Below, in pieces: positions 53,201-59,452 of a stretch of DNA of 60,015 nt. The translations under genes and the position numbers were made by a program. The notes under the pieces are model-generated. The model had not been told where the DNA came from, did not search any database, and saw only the letters and a program-made list of their open reading frames with translations. Source of the DNA: Nostoc sp. NMS2. GTDB lineage: Bacteria; Cyanobacteriota; Cyanobacteriia; Cyanobacteriales; Nostocaceae. Each line of letters opens with the position of its first letter. Position 1 is the first letter of the stretch. Location: the NCBI RefSeq assembly GCF_017115105.1, contig NZ_JABXKH010000029.1:1-60015 (forward strand), in the 5' to 3' direction.

Positions 53201-53310
53201 TCTCTGATGCCCCGATAAACTCGAGAATTAGAACTTTCGTATATCTTGTTTTGGATGGCAATACCAGGTAGAGCGATCATAGAGCAACTCTTGAGAGGAT
53301 AATCTGGCAT
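47257..53310 (-). CDS. giant Ser/Thr kinase-ATPase-GAF/PAS-histidine kinase (right arm)
   Basis: 2017 residues from the ATG at 53310; MIALPG at 53280 is an alternative. Kinase domain about 10-285, Walker A GYAGIGKSAL near 376, Walker B VIFLDDLQW near 502, helical region to about 1325, one GAF about 1355-1515, two PAS about 1530-1650 and 1685-1795, HisKA_3 with His about 1828, then HATPase. Compared with 796-7704 it lacks the second GAF and third PAS (about 285 residues). It differs completely at about residues 735-1235, but is very similar on both sides. A linker near 330-345 carries three repeats of a RVACP-like unit. Confidence 0.95.
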   Translation of the reverse strand: MPDYPLKSCSMIALPGIAIQNKIYESSNSRVYRGIRDDGVGLVVKMLKLDYPSPQELTRYRQEYKIIRSLTVEGVVKAYSQQDYQRTLVILLEDFGAESLEQWMHKRPDIFCLMPLSTFLGFAIAICDILGRIHAANVIHKDINPGNIVLNLDTGVIKIIDFGIATQFNRTNPTFKNPHVLEGTLAYLSPEQTGRMNRLLDYRTDFYSLGVTFYELLSGQLPFPTTDILELVHCHIAKQPVPPHEINTTIPKPVSDIILKLMAKNAEDRYQSAWGIKADLEICADQLAKIGQISNIQLALQDISEQFQIPQKLYGRDKEVAMLLAAFVRVACPQDNRVACPESNRVASLQNNSETTSQSEQRGKPKFQVEMMLVSGYAGIGKSALVQEIYKPITQKRGYFISGKFDQFGRNIPYSAIADALQKLVQQLLSEPGEQVQQWRSLLLTALGNNGQIIIDIIPEVELIIGKQSPVPEVGATEAQNRFHRIFGQFVRVFCSESHPLVIFLDDLQWIDSATLKLIELMLLDEQTQSLFLIGAYRDNEVNPTHPLALMLERLRKQGAVLQEITLTPLTLEPLSQLIAETLHQNADTVRPLAELVLRKTEGNPFFVNEFLRMLHSENLLSFDAEDLSWEWNIAQIQAQDITDNVVELMLHKLKKLPENTQQILQLAACIGAEFNLDTLSIVCDQPPETVFKDLLAAIQLGLIQPLSELDENLLIQEYKFLHDRVQQAAYTLIDELHKKVVHLQIGRDLLSKTLPERLSDRLFEIVDHLNHGIELVADQPERNEIARLNLIAGQKAKAAIAYSMAQKYLATARVWLAASSWQTNYGLTLDLYLETTEVEYLCGNFEQVEYWVAIVLQKAKTVLDSVKVYEVKIQTNIAQNQSLKAINMALQVLQQLGIGFPEKPSQSDIRLELDAIASLIGSKQIEDLSHLPQMTEPDKLAAMRILSSITVAAYIVAPDLMPLLASKQVNLSIQYGNAFASPFAYALCGLILCGMVGNIESGYQFGQLALRQLSQPNTHSLRARTLMFVNIFIIHRKEHVRKILQPLLEAYQRGLETGDLEFAAYCAHTYCLQSFVVGKELLEVEREMRTFSEAIRQFKQEAVLNWAEILQQSILNLRVSPVNPTNLVDESYNDENRLTQHEQDGFAIFLVYFNKLIVCYLFHKYDQAVENSTIAESYLLQVRATPSVPLYYLYDSLARLAVYPGSNNQVQEEILKKVVVNQETIKDWARYAPMNYLHKYHLVQAEIARVLGQLLEAEEFYEQAIQGARENGYIQEEALAYELAAKHYLVRGREKFAQTYMKEAHYCYERWGATAKVKDLETRYLQLFPQPLGMAYTPIHTTSGTTSNNSDIAFDLAAVLKASQAISSEMELDQLLSSLMKILIENAGAQTGFLILENLGEWAIEAACELNNDENVCATLVLQSIPIVNRLPESIIYYVLRTHESVILNDATREGNFINEPYIQHNQTQSIFCLPLLNQGKLVGVLYLENQLATGAFTPERSQVLHLLSTQAAIAIENAKLYSKLRKSESQMAQFLEAVPVGIGVVDTLGRLCYANQQAIQLLGKGIIPDATPEQLAEIYQLYLAGTEQPYPIENLPVMQALKGDRTRIDDLEIRQPNATIPVEGWGTPIFDEQGNVIYAISAFQDITERKQAEQLLADYNRTLEQQVAQRTAALQASEAALRHQEQELRLITDALPVCICYIDTEQRYRFVNRTYEDWYGCSRDKILGKQVREVMSEAAYQIIEPYINQALAGQFTTYEAEVPLPMGKKYVAVTSIPDFDRHTQVKGYYGLIADISEQRNAALRERQRAEESSILQERNRMAREIHDTLAQAFTSIIVHLDAASQRLTLDPDAAQSHLKTGRILARSGLADARRSVEALRPQILEEGDLHSALDRLAAQMFSHTSVQVVCEAIGEPYTLPKEVESNLLRIGQEALTNAFKYANASVIHVELGYESSQVVLQIKDNGQGFESQSLSVGRGFGLLGMTERAQRIGGELTIVSHLGQGTEIVVRVQTP
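52265..52330. repeat. tandem short repeat inside the giant kinase gene
   Basis: Three tandem copies related to GGACACGCTACGCGA give the protein sequence RVACPQDNRVACPESNRVAS on the minus strand. The left-arm kinase lacks it at this point, so the repeat arrived after the duplication or was lost on the left. It lies in the linker between kinase and ATPase domains. Confidence 0.7.
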
Positions 53311-53363
53311 ACCTCAAACTATACAGTAATACCAGCTATCTACATTTTTCATCTTCTGAAATC

Positions 53364-53600
53364 CTATTTAGTTTTGTTCATTTCTAGCCAGTTATAGAGC
53401 CTTAACTGAACTCTGTTGAGCGCTGTATCAATTATGTAGAGCGATTCTACAGCACTCGTTTGACAACTGGCATAGCACGGGACATCAGAAGCGGAAAGTT
53501 TTGCCATATCCCTCGTACAACTTCTTCGCTGTCCCGTTGTGGTGATATCTCCATTGAAACTGTAACCCAAAGCCATTGGATGCCAAATTGCCAAAATTGT
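53364..53600. other. conserved spacer, right copy
   Basis: Reverse complement nearly equal to 270-500. No gene is identified. It carries the stretch CCACAACGGGACAGCGAAGA in both arms. Part of the inverted duplication. Confidence 0.5.
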
Positions 53601-54020
53601 TTAGGGTGTTATCTCTCTGCCATATTCAGACTCCAAAACACTCAACAATTTCTCTTTCACACCAGTAAGATAAGGCCGATTTACCTTCCCCAACGACTGC
53701 AACAGACTTTTGACTGTCTCCTCCAGCGAATCAGAATACACCCGGCTGATGCGTAGGCGTAGCCCGCCGCAGGCATCGCAAATCACCTGCATCTGCTCAC
53801 ATTCAGCAGGCAGGTAATTGTAAGACTTCAGGTGCTGCAAAGCAACTGTGTACTCGCCATCCCACATTCTCACGGTGCAACTAAAGTCATTCACTGCGCT
53901 GACAAATGCCCAACAGCCACCCCTTCCTCTGAGTTCGGGATTATCCTTGACTATGATTTGGCACACTTCGCCCAGTTGGTTAATTAATAATTTCTCCTTT
54001 GTTATTGGCCAACTTTTCAC
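53601..54020 (-). CDS. uncharacterised protein, N-terminally truncated copy
   Basis: 139 residues. After 15 foreign residues (MKSWPITKEKLLINQ) the family sequence begins at LGEVCQIIVKDNPELRGRGG and continues through WDGEYTVALQHLKSYNYLP to the tail GKVNRPYLTG...ESEYGR. The first part of the gene, present at 55929-55600, is gone. Its first 41 bases overlap the end of the Arr-like gene in another frame, so insertion of the Arr gene probably cut it. Function unknown. Confidence 0.6.
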   Translation of the reverse strand: MKSWPITKEKLLINQLGEVCQIIVKDNPELRGRGGCWAFVSAVNDFSCTVRMWDGEYTVALQHLKSYNYLPAECEQMQVICDACGGLRLRISRVYSDSLEETVKSLLQSLGKVNRPYLTGVKEKLLSVLESEYGREITP

Positions 54021-54723
54021 GCCATTTTTGGAGTTCTTCAGGTGTTTGTCTCACCCAATCTGTGACTTCGCCAACGATTTTTAATGGTGCTTGGGAGCGA
54101 TATGAGCGTGTTGGATTGCCGGGAAATTTTTTGTCTGTAACATTCGGGTCATTTTCAAACTCCCCTGTTGGTTCAACGATATAAACACGTTCACGATTAT
54201 CGCCTTTTGCTAATGCAGCAGCTAGTCCCGCCCCATTGACAAGGGCTGTGAAATAAATGTGATTCATTTTGAGTTCAAGTTTGTAATTAGAACTGCCCCC
54301 TGCTGTCAGCAAATCGCCAACCTGCAAATCTGCTTTCGTTCCATGATAAAAAGGGCCTTTGTCAGAAGGTTTATCCTTAAACGAAGTTGCTAATTCATAA
54401 TTCTTTCTTGCCTTCTCAGGGTCGCTTAAGTCCTCATAGCATTTGGCAATGTTTGAATATAGAGAAGGTATTGCACTCTTAACAGTGTTGTTATTTATTT
54501 TTAATGCAAACTGCAAAGCCGTTTCGAGCCATTTTAATTTGTCAGAAATATTTTTCTGATATCGAGCTACATAATGGGCTGAAATAAATTTTTCAAAGTC
54601 GTATGTCGCTTCGTTCCAGGCTTGAAGAAACAGTTTACTTGCTTCTTCTGGTTTGCCTTTTTCTTCCATGCCCATACCTTGAAGACAGAGTTTAACAACA
54701 TTGTTGTTTGGGTTGAATTCCAT
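53980..54723 (-). CDS. arr: TPR-like domain fused to Arr-type ADP-ribosyltransferase
   Basis: 247 residues. Residues 1-115 are helical and TPR-like (EEASKLFLQAWNEATYDF, SLYSNIAKCYEDLSDPEKAR). Residues 122-240 match rifampin ADP-ribosyltransferases: GPFYHGTKADLQVGDLL with H127, HIYFTALVNGAGLAAALA with Y157, VYIVEPTGEFENDPN with D192, then PTRSYRSQAPLKIVGEV. The spacing H-30-Y-35-D is the same as H19/Y49/D84 of Arr from Mycobacterium. It could modify rifamycins or another target. The helical domain suggests a bound partner. It sits among broken copies of an accessory gene, consistent with recent arrival. Confidence 0.88.
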   Translation of the reverse strand: MEFNPNNNVVKLCLQGMGMEEKGKPEEASKLFLQAWNEATYDFEKFISAHYVARYQKNISDKLKWLETALQFALKINNNTVKSAIPSLYSNIAKCYEDLSDPEKARKNYELATSFKDKPSDKGPFYHGTKADLQVGDLLTAGGSSNYKLELKMNHIYFTALVNGAGLAAALAKGDNRERVYIVEPTGEFENDPNVTDKKFPGNPTRSYRSQAPLKIVGEVTDWVRQTPEELQKWREKLANNKGEIIN

Positions 54724-54764
54724 GATTACTTTGTCTCGTAATGATTGTAATTTCGATTTAGTTG

Positions 54765-54902
54765 CTTGTACTTAGTCCCCACATTGTGACTGTACAACTC
54801 ACCCAGATGGTTGATGATGCACCAGCAGCCAGCCTTACCCCTGAGTCCTGGGTTGTCAAGAGCTAGAATTTGGCAGACTTCATCAACACGGTAAGTATTA
54901 AG
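54765..54902 (-). pseudogene. fragment of the same uncharacterised family
   Basis: The minus-strand frame reads TYRVDEVCQILALDNPGLRG then KAGCWCIINHLGELYSHNV, a degenerate version of TYQIGEVCQILVKDNPELRG in 55001-55929. Both ends are missing. It lies between the Arr-like gene and the longer broken copy. Confidence 0.65.
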
Positions 54903-55000
54903 TTGCCCTGTTTCACTTAACAGTGTGTTTCCAAAAATTAATGAACTCAGGTTTGCATTGCATCACAAGCAAAAACGCAAGAACATAAGATGTGTATTTA

Positions 55001-55929
55001 TTATTGTCTTTGATCTATAAGCCCGTATTCTCGCTCAATCAAACTCAACAATTTCTCTTCCACCGCAGTAAGATAGGGTCGATTCAGTTTCCCCAACGAC
55101 TGCAACAAACTTTTGACTGTCTCCAAAGAGCGAATCGGAATACACCCGACTGATGCGTAGGCGTAGCCCGCCGCAGGCATCGCTGATTAATTGTATCTGC
55201 TCACACTCCTGGGGCAGGTAGTTGAATGATTTCAGGTGCTGTAACCCAACGGTGTATTCTCCATCCCAGACTCTTAAGGTGCAACTAAAGTCATTCACTG
55301 CGCTGACAATTGCCCAGCACCCGCCCTTGCCCCTGAGTTCCGGGTTGTCTTTGACAAGGATTTGGCACACTTCGCCGATTTGGTAAGTATTGGGTACTTG
55401 GGTTCGCTCCATAATCCTTTGCACCACATCTTTGACGATTCTACCAGTTGGCACTTTCCCGCCAGCAACTTCTACTGCTCTTAGCCATGCTTCCTGCTGT
55501 TCTTGGGGTTCAAGCTTTGTCATGGGTCGAACTTGTCCCTCTGCTGTCGGCAAAATGTCCACAATTTGTGGACATTTTTGCAAGTTGTCCACAACAACTG
55601 CCGCATCAACTAGCTGGTAAGAACGGGAACGATTGTAGCCAAACCTGTCTAAACAGTACATCATCAAAGGTTTTGTGTGTGGAGCGATACAATCTGCGAT
55701 CGCGTAATTGCGCCAGCGCCTTCCCCGCTTCAAAAAACGCCCGCTCCACTTTCCTCTCCAAGTGCAGGCGATCGCTTTGCTCCTCTTCGGTCAACTCTGT
55801 TACTTCAACGGCAGTAACTGTAATTGTTGCTGTAGCTGGGTTTTCTTCAAGGTCTTGGTTATCTGGTGGCGTGTCGTCACTGGATGAAGCAGAGGTGGCT
55901 TTGTTGCGCTTACGGGGTGGTTTATTCAT
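55001..55929 (-). pseudogene. uncharacterised accessory protein with two frameshifts
   Basis: Nearly full length. N-terminal frame 55929-55670: basic/acidic low-complexity start, then ERAFFEAGKALAQLRDRRLY and HKTFDD. A one-base insertion (GATGATGTAC) shifts to the next frame, YCLDRFGYNRSRSYQLVDAA through GEVCQILVKDNPELRGKGG and WDGEYTVGLQHLKSFNYLP. A second one-base insertion near 55125 (CTCTTTGGAGAC versus CTGGAGGAGAC in the 53601 copy) shifts to ETVKSLLQSLGKLNRPYLT, ending at TAA 55001-55003. The HTH-like RSRSYQLVDAA resembles replicon- or phage-associated DNA-binding proteins. Function unknown. Confidence 0.75.
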
Positions 55930-56087
55930 TTTTCCACCTGTTTTTGGTTTAGTCGCATTTGCTTAGAGCCGATTGCAAATAGGTTTTGAGTGTGGGACTT
56001 AACTGCGATTGCACCAAGCGCAGTGCCTTTAGTAATAACTCGTCAACAAAAACTGAAGACAGAGTAGGAGGAATGACACTGGCAGGA

Positions 56088-56330
56088 TTAATCATCAAAA
56101 CGCACTCCAAAATCCACGCCTAAAACTTCTTCAATTTTGCGAAGGGTTGGTTCTGGTAAAACATCATTTTCTTCACGTTCAATCCGATACCAATTAGCAC
56201 GAGTCATATCGGCCGCTTTTGCCAATTCTTCTACCGATCGTGGATCTCGCTCTCTGGCTTCTTTAATTCTTGCTCCGATGCCAGGGGCATCAACCCGTAT
56301 AACCCGTTCTATTTGCACATCTATAGACAT
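56088..56330 (-). CDS. XRE-family HTH regulator
   Basis: 80 residues from the ATG at 56330 (MSIDVQ). A Cro/CI-type helix-turn-helix spans about 25-65: GARIKEARERDPRSVEELAK, then MTRANWYRIEREE. The C-terminus LRKIEEVLGVDFGV is usual. It reads away from the plus-strand accessory genes at 56487 and may control them or the broken family behind it. The RBS AGAGGATTGTTC precedes the ATG. Confidence 0.88.
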   Translation of the reverse strand: MSIDVQIERVIRVDAPGIGARIKEARERDPRSVEELAKAADMTRANWYRIEREENDVLPEPTLRKIEEVLGVDFGVRFDD

Positions 56331-56486
56331 GAACAATCCTCTCTATTCAATCATTTCGTAGATTCTATGTAAATTGTAGAGTGACACTTGACAAAATGTC
56401 TAGTGAGAGGATACAGGATAAATATAAAGAAAGCGCCCGGACTGCGAATCTAGAGCGCTTTCTGTCCCAACAGGAACTTAACAATC

Positions 56487-57434
56487 ATGACATACCAAAT
56501 CTACAGCCATCAACAGCTGCAACTGAAATCGATTGCCCGTCTAAAGCAAATCTACAGCGAAATCGCTTGTACAGTCGAAGTAAGCGACAAACGCTGCAAG
56601 GATTCTTGGATTAGTACGATCACGTCCCGCGCGCCGGAGGCGATCGCTGATTATCAAGCCAGCAAAATTCAGAAACTCTCCCCTGCTGCCCCCGACAACC
56701 AAGCCCTCGCCCAAGCCGAACTCGACCACTTCATTGCAACCCAAGCCCAAGAGATCGCTCCTCAACCACTGACAACCGTAGAAATCAACTTCTACCACCA
56801 CGAGGTTTACTGTGGCAAAGAACTGATAGCCTACATTGCTTATGATCACGATGAGTTCGTAACCCAACCGTGGCTAGTCATGGTCAACGGCGTAGATAAA
56901 TTCCGCGCTACCACCACCAACAGATGTCAACGTTACATCCAATGGCATCACCAAGACGGCACACTCAGAGAAACATTCCCAGCACCCGTTGAAGTCCCAG
57001 AAGTCCCAACCATTCTGGAAATCTCCTTCTATGATCAGGAAGCGTTCGTGGGTGACAAACTAGTAGCCAGCATTAGCTACGACCACGACAACTACCAAAA
57101 CCTGTACTGGCGAGTACTGGTCAACAATGTTGAGATTTTCCGCGACATCTCAGCCGCCAGATGCCACAGCTACATCAAGCAACAATACCAGCAAGGTACG
57201 CTACCAGTACAAGAGCAATTACCAGAAGAAGTTTGCACCATTGGTAACGAAATCATGGGGCAGATTTTCACCGAATCCGAAAAATACGGGTTTGAAATCC
57301 TTGATGATGGAATATACAACAACGACATCAAACTAGGTGAAGTGGGGCATACTGACGGCGGCTGGTGGGTCATTCAGGCTTATTCAGGTCTTCAGCAGAA
57401 GGTAGGGTGTGACTCTGTAGGTGAGGCAGTGTGA
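56487..57434 (+). CDS. uncharacterised protein with internally repeated domain
   Basis: 315 residues. Two tandem copies of a beta-rich domain of about 65 residues: VEINFYHHEVYCGKELIAYI...CQRYIQWHHQDGTL (about 97-160) and LEISFYDQEAFVGDKLVASI...CHSYIKQQYQQGTL (about 171-235). Each carries YDHD and a Trp strand (WLVMVNGV, WRVLVNNV). The N-terminal 90 residues are helical, and a third, different domain with GGWWVIQAYSG is at the C-terminus. No known family. It opens a plus-strand row of small unknown genes. Confidence 0.7.
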   Translation: MTYQIYSHQQLQLKSIARLKQIYSEIACTVEVSDKRCKDSWISTITSRAPEAIADYQASKIQKLSPAAPDNQALAQAELDHFIATQAQEIAPQPLTTVEINFYHHEVYCGKELIAYIAYDHDEFVTQPWLVMVNGVDKFRATTTNRCQRYIQWHHQDGTLRETFPAPVEVPEVPTILEISFYDQEAFVGDKLVASISYDHDNYQNLYWRVLVNNVEIFRDISAARCHSYIKQQYQQGTLPVQEQLPEEVCTIGNEIMGQIFTESEKYGFEILDDGIYNNDIKLGEVGHTDGGWWVIQAYSGLQQKVGCDSVGEAV

Positions 57435-57446
57435 TCGCTGTCAGTG

Positions 57447-57569
57447 GTGAACGTGTCTACTGATGGTAAATCCATTTTTGATGAATATTTTTTAGAACAA
57501 CCGTTAGAACAGCTAACTGGCGATAAATTGCAACGGCTGCTGGAGAAAGCGGAGTTAATCACGGCGTAA
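57447..57569 (+). CDS. small ORF, possible gene
   Basis: 40 residues from a GTG at 57447: VNVSTDGKSIFDEYFLEQP then LEQLTGDKLQRLLEKAELIT. Amphipathic helical C-terminus. The start lies 12 bases after the previous stop, so it may be part of the same transcript or a former C-terminal extension of that protein. No family is recognised. Confidence 0.4.
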   Translation: MNVSTDGKSIFDEYFLEQPLEQLTGDKLQRLLEKAELITA

Positions 57570-57644
57570 TTATTCTCATTCCAGGCGATCGCTCAACAAC
57601 TGCGATCGCCTCTGACCACATTCTCAACAATTCCCATTAAATCA

Positions 57645-57971
57645 ATGCAACCCACAATATCGATTCCCCAACACTGGGGCTACCCTCGCTTTGCTTTGGA
57701 TCAGCGTACTAAAGACGGCATCATTCTGGGGCTTTATTACTACCCGAATGGTACAGAACTGGCTGAACAATTTGGTGGTGGTTGGCGTTATGCTCTGATG
57801 CCTCACAAAAACTCTGATGAACTATTCCACTTTCAGGAAAATCAAATCCAACCACTGACACCAGAAGAATTACTCTCAGAAATTACCGCAGAGATTGATT
57901 TTTATCAAAATCAAATAGCAATTCTGCAACAACAGTTATTAGCCATCACTGGAGGTAGCAGCAATGGCTAA
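57645..57971 (+). CDS. uncharacterised small protein
   Basis: 108 residues. The N-terminus HWGYPRFALDQRTKDGIILG, then YYYPNGTELAEQFGGGWRYA, suggests a small beta-sheet. The C-terminus is a coiled coil (LLSEITAEIDFYQNQIAILQ). The end overlaps the ATG at 57964 of the next short ORF. Typical of accessory genes in this row; no family is recognised. Confidence 0.6.
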   Translation: MQPTISIPQHWGYPRFALDQRTKDGIILGLYYYPNGTELAEQFGGGWRYALMPHKNSDELFHFQENQIQPLTPEELLSEITAEIDFYQNQIAILQQQLLAITGGSSNG

Positions 57972-58080
57972 TTCTACAGACAAATTTGAACGTAGAGCCA
58001 ATCATTTGCTTCGTTCGATTCGACCAACGCATGGATGCAACAGTTGCAAACTGCAAATCAAAATTCAAAATTCAAAATGA
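57964..58080 (+). CDS. small ORF ending in ATTCAAA repeat
   Basis: 38 residues: MANSTDKFERRANHLLRSIR, then PTHGCNSC, and finally KIQNSK, which is encoded by the heptamer repeat. The original C-terminus has probably been replaced when the repeat or the neighbouring element arrived. It overlaps the preceding gene by 8 bases. Confidence 0.4.
   Translation: MANSTDKFERRANHLLRSIRPTHGCNSCKLQIKIQNSK
58053..58078. repeat. ATTCAAA array, left of the four-helix gene
   Basis: AAATCAAAATTCAAAATTCA and on to AAAATG. It lies 67 bases before the four-helix-bundle gene. The inverted form is at 58511-58535, immediately after it. Confidence 0.8.
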
Positions 58081-58146
58081 AAGAAGAGTAATCTACTAAT
58101 TTCATGCTGAAATTAATCACGATTATAACAGAGGAACTACAAAGCA

Positions 58147-58512
58147 ATGAACCAACAAATAGATATTACAAACAGAACATTTAACTTCGCCGTTAGAATA
58201 GTTAACTTATGCAAAATGTTGGATGAAAAACCAGGAGTAGGACGAGTTTTGTATAAACAGTTAATTAGGTCTGGAACTTCTATAGGTGCAAACGTTGAAG
58301 AATCTCAATCTGCACAAAGTAAAGCTGATTTTGTACATAAGCTAGAAATTTCTCTTAAAGAAGCCAGAGAAACAAGATATTGGCTGAGAATTCTGATAAG
58401 TACACAAATCATAGAACCATCCAAATTATCATCCTTGCTAACTGAAAGCGAAGAACTCATCAAAATAATCGCATCGATAATAGTCAAAACCAAGCAAAAC
58501 AATCCTAAATAA
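58147..58512 (+). CDS. four-helix-bundle (S23/IVS-type) protein
   Basis: 121 residues. The family known from 23S rRNA intervening sequences is recognised by NFAVRIVNLCKML near the N-terminus, LIRSGTSIGANVEESQSAQS in the centre, and EARETRYWLRIL. It folds as a pentameric four-helix bundle with a basic surface. Its role outside rRNA spacers is not known; a relative (Avd) assists diversity-generating retroelements. No reverse transcriptase is seen here. It is bracketed by inverted ATTCAAA arrays. Confidence 0.9.
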   Translation: MNQQIDITNRTFNFAVRIVNLCKMLDEKPGVGRVLYKQLIRSGTSIGANVEESQSAQSKADFVHKLEISLKEARETRYWLRILISTQIIEPSKLSSLLTESEELIKIIASIIVKTKQNNPK

Positions 58513-58535
58513 TTTTGAATTTTGAATTTTGAATT
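58511..58535. repeat. TTTGAAT array, right of the four-helix gene
   Basis: AATTTTGAATTTTGAATTTT then GAATT, the inverted counterpart of 58053-58078. It begins within the stop codon of the four-helix gene. Confidence 0.8.
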
Positions 58536-58617
58536 GTTTTGACTTTGAATCTATGAGCGCTCGGATTGTACAAGGACAATCTGATGCTAAATCTGCATAA
58601 ATATGGGAGGTAATCAG

Positions 58618-59016
58618 ATGAGTATCAAATGGACTGATGAAGAACTCGCAATTATTGAGGCGAAAGCTGAAGTCTATACAGTCAAACAAATAGCTTCAAT
58701 CCTAAAAAGGCGAGGATATCAACGCACACCAATTGCCATTTATCTGAAGTTAAATAGCTTAGGTTATTCCGCACGCCCCACGCTTGATAACTATTCTTGT
58801 AAAGAGATTGCTCAAGTTCTTCAATTGAATTTCTCAACTGTTACGAGGTGGGTAAAAAGAGGATGGCTCAAAGCTACAAGACGCTCTGCTAGACATTACC
58901 AAATTCGGAGATGGCATCTCAAACAGTTTTTTGATAACCCACCACAATCAATTAAAAAACGTATCACCTCTCTTGATCCAGAAGCAATTAATTACTTATT
59001 AGGGAGAAAAGTATGA
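58618..59016 (+). CDS. HTH DNA-binding protein (two HTH segments)
   Basis: 132 residues from the ATG at 58618, with GGGAGG upstream. The N-terminal SIKWTDEELAIIEAKAEVYT and VKQIASILKRRGYQRTPIAI form a Myb/SANT-like helix-turn-helix. The second half CKEIAQVLQLNFSTVTRWVK then RGWLKATR is a MerR/excisionase-type recognition element. Likely a small regulator or an excisionase-like factor of an accessory element. Its stop overlaps the next start by ATGA, so it is coupled to 59013-59282. Confidence 0.75.
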   Translation: MSIKWTDEELAIIEAKAEVYTVKQIASILKRRGYQRTPIAIYLKLNSLGYSARPTLDNYSCKEIAQVLQLNFSTVTRWVKRGWLKATRRSARHYQIRRWHLKQFFDNPPQSIKKRITSLDPEAINYLLGRKV

Positions 59017-59282
59017 TTGACCACATTAACGCACTTCAAACATGTTGGTATCTTTCTCCTCCTTGGCGTGGAACAATTCCACCTGTTGCAGTTAATTTAC
59101 TAATGCGATTGGTCAACGGCACTCAACAGCCAGTTTACGTTTACGCCTGCCATGACCCAATTGTTGTAAATGGGCTAACCAAAGCAATTGAAGAGTTTTT
59201 CACCCATCCAAACCCGACTGCTGCGCTAAGAATTGCAGGGGCTTTTAGTACCAAGAGGCCACCGGTGTTGGTCAAAAAATGA
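59013..59282 (+). CDS. uncharacterised small protein
   Basis: 89 residues: INALQTCWYLSPPWRGTIPP, then VNGTQQPVYVYACHDPIVVN, and a helical C-terminus ending KRPPVLVKK. It overlaps the HTH gene before it and the short ORF after it by four bases on each side. The tight row is characteristic of an operon in a mobile region. No family is recognised. Confidence 0.6.
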   Translation: MIDHINALQTCWYLSPPWRGTIPPVAVNLLMRLVNGTQQPVYVYACHDPIVVNGLTKAIEEFFTHPNPTAALRIAGAFSTKRPPVLVKK

Positions 59283-59419
59283 AAGCGATCGCACTCATTA
59301 GGCAAAAGCGATTGCTGCGCCAACGCCAGAGACGAACGCCTGGTTGCATCTGTGATAAATGCTGGGTCTATGGTATCAGTTTTTGCTCCATCACTCGAAC
59401 TTTATCCAGGCTTCCTTAG
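59279..59419 (+). CDS. small Cys-rich ORF
   Basis: 46 residues overlapping the previous stop by ATGA: MKAIALIRQKRLLRQRQRRT, then CICDKCWVYGISFC. Three cysteines in CxCxxC plus one later Cys could bind a metal. Strong basic N-terminus. Kept because the overlap suggests coupled translation. Confidence 0.4.
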   Translation: MKAIALIRQKRLLRQRQRRTPGCICDKCWVYGISFCSITRTLSRLP

Positions 59420-59452
59420 ATTTTTATCCATCAAAAATAACAAGAAACTACC

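Noticed and set aside
55448..55966. 172-codon plus-strand frame
   Set aside because: It lies opposite the broken accessory gene 55001-55929, whose minus-strand frames match other copies in the window. The plus frame has no recognisable motifs.
58147..58512. accessory (Avd) protein of a diversity-generating retroelement
   Set aside because: No reverse transcriptase, template repeat or variable repeat was seen near the gene; the S23-type assignment is sufficient.
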